Positions 20,985-33,390 of a stretch of 64,000 bases of DNA are shown here, piece after piece (the first letter of the stretch is position 1; every line of letters starts with the position of its first letter). The notes under the pieces are model-generated. The model made no database searches. It was not told the DNA's origin and saw only the letters and a list, made by a program, of their open reading frames with translations. Location of the stretch: contig NC_135712.1 in the NCBI RefSeq assembly GCF_964656455.1, positions 72,669,239 through 72,733,238 of the forward strand. Direction: 5' to 3'. Origin of the DNA: Halichoerus grypus (lineage: Eukaryota > Chordata > Mammalia > Carnivora > Phocidae). The position numbers and the translations under genes are program-made.

Positions 20985-21760
20985 TTTTGAGATAGTTTTA
21001 GACTTACAGAAAAGTTGCAACAATACTAAGAAAGCCCTCATACCCTTCACCAGCTTCCCCTGTGTTCATCATCCTACCTAACCATGGAGCAGTCATCAAA
21101 ACTGAGCAAATAATCTTGGTCCAGTGCTATAAATGACTGACTTCCTTCCCATTTCATTATTTTTTTCTATTAGTTTTATTTTATTTTATTTTATTTTATT
21201 TTATTTTTTTCTTTTCCAGGATCTCATCCAGGATTCCAGGCGCATTGAGTTGTCTGGTGTCCTCAGTCTACTTCTCTCTGTGACAGTTCCAACGTCTTTC
21301 CTTGTTTTCATGATGCTTTTAAGAGTATTGACCAGTTGTTTTTATAGAATGTCCTCCTGGGGTCTGTGTGATGTCTTCTCACGACTATGTCAGGGAGCCG
21401 CGCTTTTGGGGTGCATGTGTCAAGGTGGCGTGCCCTTCCCAGGGCAGCAGGGAAGGGGTGACATGATGCTGCCCTATTTCACTGCCGCTGTTAACCATGA
21501 TTATGAGGGCAAGTTAGTTTCTGCCAGGGTTGTCCACTGTAACGTTACACTTTCCCCCTCCCTCTTCCCTACATGTTTTGGGGCTGATACTTCAAGATTC
21601 TGCAAATATACTGTTTCTCCAAATTTAGACTCTATCAAAGGATCTTGCCTGTGGCAATTATTACTGTAGCAATCTAATAGTGATTTTTGATCTCCCTCAT
21701 TCTTTTTACATCTATCAATTGGAACTCTCCTTAAGGAGGAATTGCATGATGTTACATGTG
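20985..21760. mobile_element. L1M (ancient LINE-1) 3' region fragment
   Basis: The text TTTAGACTTACAGAAAAGTT, CCCTTCACCAGCTTCCCC, CCATGGAGCAGTCATCAAAA and CAGGATCTCATCCAGGATTC is a familiar L1M segment. A (TTTTA)n tract at about 21175-21210 lies inside it. No intact reading frame is present. Confidence 0.7.
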
Positions 21761-21769
21761 ATAAAACAG

Positions 21770-22345
21770 AAATAAGAAATCCGTACTCCTTTGGAGCCTA
21801 CATTTTCGATGGAGAGAGAGACAAGCAAAATACATGGAGTGGGGTAGGTAGCATATTAATGGGTGACAAGTACTAGAGAGATACGTCAAGTAGGGGAGGG
21901 GAGAGAGGCAGTGCTGGGAGCAGCAGGTGTAAATTGCATGATCAGGGAAGGCCTCTGAGGGAAGACTGGAAGCAGGGGAGGGAACCAGCATTTGAATATC
22001 TGGGGGGACGCTTTCTAAAGAGGAGAAAGCGCCAGTGCAAAGGCTCTGAGGCAGGACCACGCCTAGCGATGGGCCCTAGGAGAGTGAGGAGGCTGGAGGG
22101 GCTGGTGGGGCTGGTGCAAAGTGAGCAAAATGCAAAGGGGAGAGAAGGGGGAGAGGCTGCAGAGAGTGACCGGCCAGATGCTGCAGGCTTGGGGCTGTGG
22201 GCTGTGAGGGAGGCCGGAGCCATGGGGATCACAGACTGTGCTTCATGTTACTAAAAGATCACCCTGGCTGCCCTATGGTGGGCAAGGAGGGAGGCAAGGA
22301 GACCACAGGTAGGAAACCATGACATTCATCCAGGAGGTGGTTGCA
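21770..22345 (+). repeat. L2 (LINE-2) fossil
   Basis: It holds a diverged L2-like series: GGAGCCTACATTTTCGATGG, GAGAGACAAGCAAAATACA, GTGCAAAGGCTCTGAGGCAG and AAAGATCACCCTGGCTGCCC. Boundaries are approximate. Confidence 0.7.
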
Positions 22346-22705
22346 CTGCGGATATATTTTGAAGATGGAACTACCACTGTCAGGAAGGGGGTCCTTGTGG
22401 CCAGCAGCTTCGGGCTACCTCCAGAACCCCCAGGGGCCATATCCTCCCTCCCCGGCCTTGAAGTGGGGTTTCAGGCCCACGTCTGAGAAGTGCTGGCTGG
22501 CCACGTTGAGTCCAGGCACTGTGGCCTGTCCTGGGAGCCTTCTGTCACCTGGGTCCACCTTCCATCTCTCTGCACAGCAGGCCTCTCTCTGCCCCCGGGC
22601 CAAGCTTCTGCTCAGGCCCACCCACCACCTCCCATCTTCCCAAGATCCTTCCCATCTTCCAAGGATGCAGCTCTGCCCCCTCCAGCCCCGCTCTCTGAAC
22701 ACCTC

Positions 22706-22916
22706 CCTCTTTTTTTTTTTTTTTTTTAAGATTTTATTTATTTATTTGACAGAGAGAGAGACACAGTGAGAGAGGGAACACAAGCAGGGGGAGTGGGGGA
22801 GGGAGAAGCAGGCTTCCCACTAAGCAGGGAGCCCGATGCGGGGCTCTATCCCAGGACCCTGGGATCATGACCTGAGCCGAAGGCAGATGCCCAACGACTG
22901 AGCCACCCAGGCGCCC
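22706..22916 (-). mobile_element. CAN-SINE with TSD
   Basis: T-rich tail, TTAAGATTTTATTTATTTAT, GA-rich block, then GATCATGACCTGAGCCGAAG and GAGCCACCCAGGCGCCC, which is the reverse complement of the SINE head. CTGAACACCTC flanks it at 22695-22705 and 22917-22927. Confidence 0.95.
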
Positions 22917-23398
22917 CTGAACACCTCTCTTGGTGCGGGACACTAACCAGGTCTGCTTCACGTGTGCAGCCCCTGGAGACAGAGACCACAGACGCGTCCG
23001 TAGTCTCAGGGCCCCTCAGACACCAGGACCGGCCCCAAGTGCCTCGGCAGCCTGTTAGCTGGTCTGTTGGTATATGGCATACCTTAAGATGAAGCAATTA
23101 TGTTTCTTCGTAATCATGTAAGTACATTTTGCATTATACTCCACATATGTTCATATTTCCTTTAATATAAAAATAATGTTTCTGCCTCTCCCTCTGGCTA
23201 ACTCTTCAAGTCAAATGGAAATTCCAGATTTGCTCTCATTGGGCTCCTCCGTACCTGTAGAGGGGTACTGTAAAAAAATAGTTTGAGAAGTCAGGTGAGG
23301 GGTGCAGGGAGAGGTAGATGTCACCGAGGGTTCATTTGCTACTAAGAGATTTCTCTTTATCTAGTGATTGATTTTATCTTTAAAAAATGCATATGGTT

Positions 23399-23596
23399 GG
23401 GTGCCTGGGTGGCTCAGTCGGTTGAGCGTCTGCCTTCAGCTCAGGTCATGATCCTGGGGTCCTGAGATCAAACCCCATGTCAGGCTCCCTGCTTGGTGGC
23501 GGGTCTGCTTCTCCCTCTCCCTCTGCCTGCCACTCCCCCTGCCTGTGCTCTCTCTCTCGCTCTCTCTCTATCAAATAAATACATAGAATCTTAAAA
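23399..23596 (+). mobile_element. CAN-SINE with 17-bp TSD
   Basis: GCCTGGGTGGCTCAGTCGGT head, CT-rich block and an A-rich tail. AAAAAATGCATATGGTT is repeated at 23382-23398 and 23597-23613. The host sequence on the right looks like an L1-type fossil. Confidence 0.95.
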
Positions 23597-24779
23597 AAAA
23601 AATGCATATGGTTAAAAATTTCAAGCAGTACAGAAAGGTAGATTCTGAAAAGTCACCCTTCCATCTGTGGCCCCCAGCCCCCAGGCCCCATCTTGAGGGC
23701 AGGCACTCTTACTCATCCCTTCTATACCAATCCAGGGACTGCTAATGAACAGTCAACGGCTGATAGCAGAAAGTGATGACCAGTTGAAGGTAAACTGAGG
23801 CACCGTGAAACACAGCCCCCAGCAATGTCCTTCTCAGGGCTAAGGCGGCCTCCATGCCATTTCTATTATTGTCTTTGGTTCAGGCCCCCTAAGGGTAAGT
23901 TTGCCAAGACCCCACGCTAGAGTGGAATTGGGGCATTTGGCACTGTCCTCTGTGGCTGCGGGTCTGTGCCCTCACAGGGAGATGTGCTGTCATTGGGATT
24001 GTCTCTCCCGCAAAGCCGACCAGAGGGAGGGGCGCCGCCCAAAGCTACATTGGGAAGAAAGGCAGGTGGGGGGACAGGGGATGCCAGCCCCTGCGCTGTG
24101 ATCACAGCAATGTGAGAGATGACAGTGAGGTTTCGGGGGGCTTTCTTGTTCCTCCCCACTCCTCCTGCGCCTCAGAGGCTCACCTGAGAAGCAGCAGTCT
24201 TGGCTACCTTTCCCGTGGGAATTCAGCGCAGCCAACAGAACCCCTGAACTCTGCTGGGCCACTGCCAGCAACCTTCAAGCCTTTCCCCCCCGCCGCTTAC
24301 AGTGACATGATGTCATTTTTATTGAGGCAAGATTAGATTTTTTTCTGAGTTTTCAAAAGTGTGGTTCACATGATCTCTAGTACTTTTCCTATTGAGTGAA
24401 GACCACAGAGCTGCCAATTCCAATTTTCTTCAGCTTTTATCACTAGAAGAAGCTTAAAAGAAAAAAGGAAGGGGGAGAATGGCTGAATGAAAATATTCCC
24501 CTTGGCCCCGGCTGTGAGCGTGAGGGTGGCGGGGGACACCCGCATCGCCCGCTCCCTTTGTGTGACTAGTGCAACAGGAAGCTGTCAGAAGACTGGAGTC
24601 GGCCCTGGCTGCTAGACGACACACAATGTCCCCTAGCCCGAAGGGTCTTCCTGCCAGGAACCGGAAGAGAGGGAAGGCGCAACCTCAGGTCATTCACGGT
24701 CGTCAGGAGAGTATCGGAGAGGATGCTGATCCTTTGGGAGACTATCGGGTAAAATACACTCTAGGAGAAGTTTCCTCCT

Positions 24780-24926
24780 CTTAATTCTAATTTTACTAAG
24801 TCTCCTCTCTGGGGGCAAGATTTCCCATTCATGCATTCATTCAGCAGATTTACTGAGATTCTACTAAGTGCCTGGCTCTGCTGCAGATATGGGGTGAATA
24901 AGGGAGAGTACATGCCATTCACTGTT
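24780..24926 (+). repeat. L2-like fossil interrupted by a SINE
   Basis: CATTCATTCAGCAGATTTAC, TGAGATTCTACTAAGTGCCT and the following text match the start of an L2 fragment. A CAN-SINE has inserted at 24927, and the text resumes after 25098. Confidence 0.6.
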
Positions 24927-25098
24927 GTTTTTTTTTTTTAAAGATTGATTATTTATCTACTTATTTGACAGAGAGAGAGCACGAACAGGGGGAACAGCAG
25001 AGGGAGAGGGAGAAGCACGCAGGGCTCCATCCTAGGACCCTGGGATCATGGCTGGAACCAAAGGCAGATGCTTAACCGACTGAGCCACCCAGGCGCCC
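24927..25098 (-). mobile_element. CAN-SINE with 14-bp TSD
   Basis: Antisense SINE, shortened in its middle by loss of part of the body before GGGCTCCATCC. TGCCATTCACTGTT flanks it at 24913-24926 and 25099-25112. Confidence 0.93.
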
Positions 25099-25296
25099 TG
25101 CCATTCACTGTTCTTTAAGGGAAGTTAAAGAATGCCGATTTACATGGATCATGGTTTTTCAGGTGCCAACTCAGCCTTCAGAATGAGTTGGTGTGATGGA
25201 AAATCATGAAAAACATGAGATCCAATCACATTTTGGGGGCATAAAATGAGAGAATGAGGTCTGGAAGAGTAAAGGAGATGCCAAAAAAATACATGT

Positions 25297-25499
25297 CTCG
25301 GGATGCCTGGGTGGTTCAGTTGGTTAAGCGTCTGCCTTCGGCTCAGGTCATGATCCCAGGGTCCTGGGATCGAGCCCCAAATTGGGCTCCTTGCTCAGCG
25401 GGGAGCCTGCTTCTGCCTCTGTCTGCTGCTCCCCCAGCTTGTGTGCTCTCTGACAAATAAATAATAAAAACTTAAAAAAAAAAAAGAAAAGAAATAAAG
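25297..25499 (+). mobile_element. CAN-SINE with TSD
   Basis: Sense SINE beginning GGGATGCCTGGGTGGTTCAG and ending in an A-rich tail. AAATACATGT flanks it at 25287-25296 and 25500-25509. Confidence 0.93.
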
Positions 25500-25639
25500 A
25501 AATACATGTTTCTCTGTTTCCCACTCCATAGGAGTCTTAGAGTAGAAACAACATTTACATGACACCACCACTGATGAGCCACATTTTCCTGCAGGTCTGT
25601 TCCTCACCACAGCCTGTGAAGTAGGGCGGGGCAGAATTT

Positions 25640-25815
25640 ACTACAGCTCTGTACTGCACCTGGCACGTGGTAGGTGCTCAGTGAGGGTTTGTTGAATACA
25701 TTTTGAGTAAACCCCCAACTTCCAGAGGTCAAACAGGCTCACAAGTAATCAAGAGACTGGTCCCAAGTCACTTGGGAGTAAGTGGCAGAGTCAAGACTTG
25801 AACTTAGAGGTCTTG
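25640..25815 (-). repeat. MIR fragment
   Basis: GTAGGTGCTCAGTGAGG and AGTAAGTGGCAGAGTCAAGA resemble antisense MIR. Confidence 0.6.
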
Positions 25816-26539
25816 AATTCACACATTGAAGCTTATCCATACTCGGTACTCCTAGGGGCACTGCCTCTGGAGAATTCTCTAAACTACTGGCCTTTCTTTG
25901 GCTGTCAGGTAGGTGACTCCGGAGGCAACCTCCTTGCAGGTTGCAGTGAGTCTTTGAAGAGTCATTTCAAAAGGATGGAGGCCAAGGTGACTTCAGACGT
26001 GGACAAGACATCTCATGAGGAGACCCTGCTTGGTTGGAATGTTCTCCCAGGGTTGACTTGGTTGTGCTAAGAAACGTGGGCATCAGGTGTTGTTCTTCAG
26101 GTATGGATTTCTAAGCGGTCCCAATATAGGTAGGACTATCCTTGTGGAAGTCTCTGCAGCTCTCCAACTCACTCTGTCTCTGTCATTTATGTGGAATAGA
26201 AGACGCGGGGTTCAGAGCAGACTTGTGCAGGAATTCTCCCCATTTGTGTCTTGTGAACCTTGATTTTTCTCCTCTGCAGAGGGAGGGAAGGACTGGTGGG
26301 AGTGAGGTAAGTCCCAGGTAGTTTAGAAGGCTTTGTCAGGGTGACAGGGCTAGCAGCTACAGTATCACTGGGCTGGAAGAGACCCAGAAAGGGATTGAGC
26401 CCCTTCTCCTGCCTCCAGAGGCTGGTGCTGGTTATGTCCTGTGGAAATATGTAGTGTGGGGACAAGGAGGAGGCTGCAGGAAAGGAGGGTCTGTCTGGAT
26501 AAGAAAGGAGACCAGAGTGTGAAACTTCATCTTTTTGTC

Positions 26540-26710
26540 TAATCTGTGCTAAGGGCATGAGGTAGTACAGAAAGCTTTGTTCTAGAAGTCAGAGAAGAAT
26601 CCGGGTTCTAGTCCTGCCTCTGCTGTAGACTCATGGTGTACGTCCCTACAGATGATATTCATTGCTGCCTCTCTGGGCCTCGGTTTCCCCATCAGTAGTC
26701 TAATGGTTTT
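26540..26710 (+). repeat. MIR fragment
   Basis: GGTTCTAGTCCTGCCTCTGC and GGGCCTCGGTTTCCCCATCA are sense MIR core. Confidence 0.65.
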
Positions 26711-27473
26711 CAACCAATGCCTTGGGAGGTGTTTCCTTCCCAGGGAGTGCAGGGTCTGAATGTGGAGGTGATGCTGGGCAGGAGGGGCTCCTGTAAGCCC
26801 TCTGATCCTTCTACCAGAACGATCTGGCTTTTGCTTGTTCACACATTCCACGGTCTTCATACGATTTTGTTCAAAGAAAGTGTTCCATTGGTTTTGTGTT
26901 TAAGTTTGAAAACCACCGACTTAGAGACTCTCAGAAATCCTTTCCAACACGAAAATCATATGATTCTTCCCTTATGCCTCCCTGACTTTTGGACTTTGTC
27001 TCCTCTACCCTGTAGCACGTTCTGCGTTAACCACTTATATCCTTGTTTTTCTCTTTCCAAAGGCTCCTCGCAAGCCAATTCCACAAATAATTATGAGCAT
27101 GTGGGGCCAGAGGCTGCCTGGGACAGGGCACCCGGCCCTCAAACTGCTCACACTGTGTGGTGGGCTGGGGACAGTTGAACCAAAAACTACAAAACTACAC
27201 TGTGTCTTACTCCTCATATTCTTCCCCCATAACTGGGACCTCGTCTTACATCTCTCACCCACGGCCAGCACATGTAGGGCACGGAGTAGGTGCTTAGTAA
27301 CTATCTGCTGAAAGGATTGATGAATGAATGGCTTGTTTCCCTCTTTGGGAAGAATCACAGATGTCTCCGTAGCGAAGGGCCTTCCCAGGACCGACTGGAG
27401 CTCTGTGGATGCTGTGAGCTCCGTGTGTTCCCTTTATGAGCTGGGTTGGTTACGGCTCTTGGGGGTCATCCCC

Positions 27474-28181
27474 TGTAACGGGTTAAACTGTGTCCCCTTA
27501 AGAAAGATGGCGAAGTGCTAACCCCTAGTACTTCAGAATGTGACCGTATTTGGAAATATGGGTTGTTAGAGGTTTGTTGGTTTGTTGAAGGGAGGTTGCG
27601 GATGTGATTAGCTAAAATGAGGTCATGCTGGATAGAGTAGGGTGGGCCCTTAATCCACTATGACTGGTGTCCTTACAAGAGAAGAAGACACACACAGACA
27701 CACAGGGCGATGATAGTCATGTGACGATGTAGGCAGAGGTGAGAGCGATGGACGCAGAAGCCAAGCAGTGCTGAGGAATGCCGGTAGGCACCAGAAGCGA
27801 GGAGAGGCAAGCCAGGATTCTCCCCTGTAGATTTCAGAGGGAGCGTGGCTCTGTTGACTCCTTCATCTCAGACCTTCAGCACCCAGAACTGTGAGACAAT
27901 ACATTTCTGTTGTCTTTTTTTTTTTTAAGATTTTATTTATTTATTTGTCAGAGAGAGAGAGAAAGAGCACAAGCAGGGGGAGCGGCAGAGGGAAAAGCAG
28001 ACTCCCTGCTGAGCAAGGAGCCCGACCTGGGGCTCGATCCCAGGACCCAATCCCAGGATCATGACCTGAGCTGAAGGCAGATGCTTCACTGACTGAGCCA
28101 CCCAGGCGCCCCTACATTTCTGTTGTCTTAAGCCACCCAGTCTGTGGTACTTTGTGAGGGCAGCCCTAGGGAAGGAATACA
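27474..28181 (+). mobile_element. MLT1-type MaLR (ERVL) solo LTR split by a CAN-SINE
   Basis: It starts with TGTAACGG and ends with AATACA, an LTR-like TG...CA. Inside are CTTCAGAATGTGACC, TGACTGGTGTCCTTACAAG and TAAGCCACCCAGTCTGTGG, the MLT1 wording. No internal retroviral sequence is attached. A later SINE divides it at 27917-28112. Confidence 0.85.
27917..28112 (-). mobile_element. CAN-SINE nested in an MLT1 LTR, 17-bp TSD
   Basis: Antisense SINE with a T-rich tail. TACATTTCTGTTGTCTT is repeated exactly at 27900-27916 and 28113-28129, both belonging to the LTR. Confidence 0.96.
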
Positions 28182-28189
28182 TCACCCTA

Positions 28190-30000
28190 CCCCCAATGTT
28201 ATGCTTAAAAGGAAAAATCTACAACCTCTTTTTCCTTTAACCTCTATGAAGTGTTCACGGGAAAATATGTTTGGCTTGAATTTACTCTTTTGAAGCATTG
28301 ATTACAGTCTCTCATCAAAATACTTCATGTATTTAAAGCTCTAAAAAGTCTTTGTATATTGGGTCATAGGTGTGCATATATTGGATAGTAAAATAGACAA
28401 ATCAAAAAGCAAATGACCTCCCCCCCCCCCCGCCAACAAACCAAAAACTCCACTCCTAGCCCTCATCTCTTTTTTTTAAGGCAAATTTGCTGAGAATTGG
28501 CTGCTTCGTTTGACTTGAGAATTTGAACGCCAGTTGGGTCTGCAGATGAGTCTCACTTTCCTCTCTAGGAGCTGGCCCTGCTTGTCTGGATTAAATGGGA
28601 GGCAGAATCACTGTTCATCCCTCTGCAGAAGGGATACTACTTGGTTCTGAATATTCTTCTTGAGTTTTGATTTCCTGGCCATCTTCCTGGGGGCAGGTGG
28701 CCAGCTCTGGCTTCTCCTGGGTGCCCTTGATCAAGCAAGCACAGCCCCTCCTCCACCATCCCCAAGGAGATTCAGGAATTTGTAGGACCCACCTCACTTC
28801 GGGTTATTGAATAACTGGTGGGGCATCGAATGTCACGGCTAAGAAAACAAAGCTGCCTCCCTGTTGGGCCAAATGACCTCACAGCCCCAGCTGGTCTCAT
28901 GGTCCTGGCTTGCTTGGCCTTCCCTTGGTGACACCTTCCAACAAGCCCCGCCTACATCGTACTGTTCTAAACACCTAACTGATGACTCTCACTGTGCTCC
29001 AGCCAATGACAGCAGCTTAAGGTTCTGACTAAGCCTCCGGCAGTCTTGCAGGAGGGCGAGGGGGGCCTTTCTTTACAGCTTCAAGAACAGAAGATGGGAG
29101 TTGGAAGGAATGAAAGGCTTACTGTATTTTAATTCAAAATCCACCATTAACCTCCCAACCTGGATTTCCAGCCCCCATAGGTGTGGAGAAGACCAAACCA
29201 TCACCACCACCCCTCTCCCTCCCCCAAATCCGACCTGGCTGACCAGGGCTTTGCTGCAGGAAAGAGAAGTTTCTGGTGCCATTTGTCCAGCATAGGTCCC
29301 ACAGCAACAATAATGTGGGAATCTTTGAGCCACAAATCTGGTGGGGAAAACCATCTTCCCTGGGTTTCAGCAGATGACCGGGGGCCTCCCTTAGGTTGTA
29401 TCTGCGGAACTGCTTTCAGTCGCTGCTGCTGGCTTCCCAGTCAGTGTCTCTGACAGATTACCACAAAGACCAGGAGAACGGGGAATGGTCTCCAACAGCA
29501 AGTCGTGGTCTCCTCAAGTCTGGGTTGGAAGAACTAGGGGAAACTGAAGGGGAGGTAATTACTCTGTGGTGACATTAAATTCATGCATTTGCTCCCTCAT
29601 TCATTCACTTATCCATTCATTAATTGGACATTTTCTGAATTCGTTCATTACAGGCCATGCACTGTGTGATGTGTTGGGGAGATAAAGACCATGTCGCAGT
29701 TAGTGATGCTAGTGTGACTTGTGCCTGAGGAGAAGTCTGTCCAGGGGGCTGAGAAAGTTCTGGGGAGGAAGAGATCAACCAGTGGTCCGGGGGAAGTGGG
29801 GCTCGCTCTCTTGGGCTGAAGATCACCTGGAGAGGAGCCTCCAGGGGGAGTGTCAGTTGTCCCCAGGCAGGCGGCGGCGGGGCGGGTAACAGAAACAGTT
29901 CACCCCAGTGGTCTCCTTGGAATTGTCCTGTGCCTTCCAACTTCCTTACATGAAGGCTTTCTTCAGAAAAGACAGGGAGAGACATCGAAAGAAAGCAGAT
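28190..30000. other. Intergenic region without recognisable genes
   Basis: It holds a short C-run (28421-28432) and an L2-like stretch at about 29575-29720 (CCTCATTCATTCACTTATCC). The rest has no recognisable identity. Confidence 0.5.
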
Positions 30001-30007
30001 TCCCAAA

Positions 30008-30208
30008 CTTTTTTTTTAAGATTTTATTTATTTATTTGTTTATTTACTTATTTATTTAGACCTAGTGCGTGCACAAGCTGGGGGGAGGGGCAGAGAGAGA
30101 AGCAGGCTCCCCACTGCGCAAGCCCATTGTGGGGCTCAATCCCAGGACCCTGGGGTCATGACCTGAGCCGAAGGCAGACGCTTAACCCACTGAGCCACCC
30201 AGGTGCCC
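30008..30208 (-). mobile_element. CAN-SINE with 12-bp TSD
   Basis: Antisense SINE with a lengthened TTTA tail. CAGATTCCCAAA flanks it at 29996-30007 and 30209-30220. Confidence 0.95.
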
Positions 30209-31959
30209 CAGATTCCCAAATGTTTTGAGACAAAATTGGTTATGGCACATAGGACCCAATCCTTGCATTTGACAAAAAGATGTCATAGGCTGTCCTTTGG
30301 TCAACTCTAGGTCTCAGTTATAAATGAATTTATAAGTACATGGAACTCTGGGCCTCTCTCCCAAGGTCAGACTTCCGTATTCGCTTGTCCGAGCACCGGC
30401 TCCAGATGGCATTGGAACCATGCTGTTTTATGTACTGGTCTGACACATCCTAAAGCAGACATTCTCCAACTTAGCACCTGAGAACATATTGCCAAACTGT
30501 TTATCAAAGGGTCATGCCCATTTTTATTTCCGTAGTATATGGGAGTAAATGAGTTTAATTCTAAATTATCTGCTATTTGTGTCTTGCCAAACACATGATC
30601 GAGAATGAATTTAGCCCTGTCCTTGTATCTGATAGACTCGACACAAAGAAATAGGTTTGCATTACATGAGTTTAGTTCCTTTACATTGAATTATAAATTA
30701 AACCTGACCTTAGCTTTTCTTATGTGTCATTACAAAACAAAAAAGTCCTTTTTGCATCTTCTGCTAAACCGTCATTGAGAACCCCAGCCACTGGGCCACT
30801 CAATGTCCCTTGTATCAGGACATATTGACTCTTTCACTTCAGCCTTGGTTCCATTTGTGTATCAGATGATGATACCTTGGCTCTTCAAGAGCTCAGAGTT
30901 TACCTTGGTGCTTGTGGGAAGTAAAGGTCTCTGAAACCACCTCTTCTCCTCTTTTGGGGAGATTGAAAACAGGCTCAAGGACCACTAGCCAAAGGCGCAT
31001 CAGGTATCAGGGTAATTCATGAGGAGGTAGGCTTCCAAAACTGCAGGTTCTCTTTAATCTCTGTATTGGGGAGTGAGGTGAGACTTCTGGCTTCTTCCCT
31101 GCGCTAGACTTTGGGACCTGCCTGTTCGCCCAAGCAGACCCTGAGTCCACGTGTTTAAGCTACTGCAAGGAAAGATTGTGAGCTTGCTTCTAGAAAGCTG
31201 GGAGAGTGGTAGCAGCAGGAGAATGGCAACCGTCCTGCTTGGTGGTGGTGGTGGTGGGCATTGAGGGGTGAGTCCCTGTGCAGGTGGCTGAGGACAGAAG
31301 TCTGGGAGGGGGCAGAGAACAGGCATGAGACCAAGGTGCAAAAGGCAAGGATTGCATCACAGTGCCCCCCGATTCAGTGACCACCTCCTGGTAAATGTGG
31401 TGCTCACCAATCTCATTAGCTACCCTCCTCCCCAGGAAGAGAGAGCTGGGAAAGTTCCACCCCAAGCCTCCCCTTTTGTGGGCTGCAGCGTGTAAGTCCC
31501 TTCTCCATAGCAGCGTGAAGAAGAGAAGAATCAGGTTTACTCCCCAGGGTACCTAACTGCAGCAGCCAGCTAACCTGGCTGTCGACCATAATTGCACCTT
31601 TCTTTCCTCACTGACGTTTGGGATTTTCCCCTCCATTTGTTTCTTGAGCTTTGCTATTATAAGCATATTTGTTTTTTAATTGGAAGCAACCTAAATTTTT
31701 GTATGATATTACCTACAAGGGAATAACCAAATGCTTGGAGTTCTAAGGCTAACATGTGCAAGACAGAGTGAACAAATCAAGACACTTTGGGGGTGAGGCC
31801 TTACGAGCTAGGACTCCAGCAAGAACTGAAGTCAGCAGGACAATTCTCTACAGGTGACAGGGCCTGAGTTGGGTGTGACTGAGCCCGAGTCATGAGATCA
31901 AAGGCAGTGTTGGAGGTGGGAATAATTGTGAGTAGATATGAACAATTGTCATTCCTTTA

Positions 31960-32115
31960 GCCCTTTACAATTTGTAAAGTATTTTAACATCCATTATACC
32001 CCTTAATCTTCACACCAAGCCCACGAGTGCCTATTATTATCCTCCCCCTTTTAGCCATGGGAAACTAGGTTCAGAGAGTGCCAATGGGTTGGATCTGGGA
32101 CTCATACCTGAGTCT
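31960..32115 (-). repeat. MIR element
   Basis: CCCTTTACAATTTGTAAAGT, CCTTAATCTTCACACCAAGC and GAAACTAGGTTCAGAGAGTG follow antisense MIR. Confidence 0.7.
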
Positions 32116-33353
32116 TCTGGCCCCAAATGTCATCTTTACCCCACCCCCTCTCCTACACTGTCTGGGCTGGGGGAGGGGACCAACCCAATTAAAAGGGAAG
32201 AAGTGCTCTAGAGAGCAATGGAAAATTATGGTACTGAGTTAAGGCTGAGCCAGACCGAGGAGGTCCAGTGCAGATTTCACGCAGAGGAAATAGGGAGCGT
32301 TGAAGGCTTTTGGGCAGGAGTGTCACATGATACAAGTGGTAGGATCCATCAGTCCATACCTAGTGTTCACAGAGGCTTGGGAGGTGGAAAGAGGGAATAT
32401 GGGAGTAGAGATGCTGGGAGGGGGCTTCGGGAAGAACCCTGGGTCTCCAGATTCTATTGTTAGTACCAGGATGTTGCTGGCTTTTTTTCTTGGGATTCAC
32501 TACTGTGCCATGGATTTGGAGTTAACCACAACCGAATATTCTGTCCCTTTCATTCACTGTCTTTATTAATGAGCCAGTATCTTTGACGTTTCTTCCACAT
32601 GATTTTCAGCATTTCTGCTTTACCCCACCTCAGGGCTCCCTCTCTAAGCAAAGCTTCGATTAAAGCCATGCACTAACATGATTTAGAATTGGAGCAAACA
32701 TCGACTTTTATTAGATTTCATGAGTATTTACTGAGAACCAACTATGTGCTGGGTGCTGTGCCAAGTTCCTCCGTCTGGGAGGCGGAAGGAATGGGTTGCC
32801 GAGCAGCGTGTTCGGGTGCTCTGGGGCTCCAGGGGGAGAGTAGGCAGGGAGAGAGGGCGTGGGGGAGGGGGGCGGGGAGGAGCTTAGACCGGGACACAAA
32901 GAATGCAGGAGAGGGCTACCAAGACTGGCTCCTTTTCACACCAGGAGGACCGGGATTAGGCACGGATCCACCTGCAGCCATGAATGTCCCACTCTGAGGT
33001 TGCCTTTGTCGGAGGATCAAAGGGTGTCTCGGAGCCGCCAACAGCCCCAGCCCCAGCTAACTGCTCCTTTCTGCTCTGCGGCTGGCCAGCCCTCTGAAAC
33101 TGGCTGCTCCAGAATATCGAGTTGGGAGTCTGTCTCCCCCCCTCCTCCCTCATATCTGCTCCCCTGGGGCTGCAGTAGAGAGCCCCACCCTCGAAGGGGA
33201 AGTCTGTGCTGCGAGGTGCAACAGGACACCTGAGTCCAGCGTCACCATATGCCCTTGGGCAAGTTATTTCTTCTCTTCGGTTCCTTCCTCTTTCAGAACT
33301 GGAGCAGCTCCGGGAGCTCTGAAGATAGGATGGTGATTACTGCAGAATTGCAA

Positions 33354-33390
33354 TGTGCGTGCATGCGCGCGCGCGCGCGTGTGTATGTGA
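33354..33390. repeat. Alternating CG/TG tract
   Basis: GTGCGTGCATGCGCGCGCGC continues with GTGTGTATGTG. It is purine-pyrimidine alternating throughout, a Z-DNA-prone string. Confidence 0.85.

Noticed and set aside
22706..22916. tRNA-like text near each SINE head
   Set aside because: These heads are SINE-derived and carry bodies and A-tails; no intact cloverleaf gene was seen.
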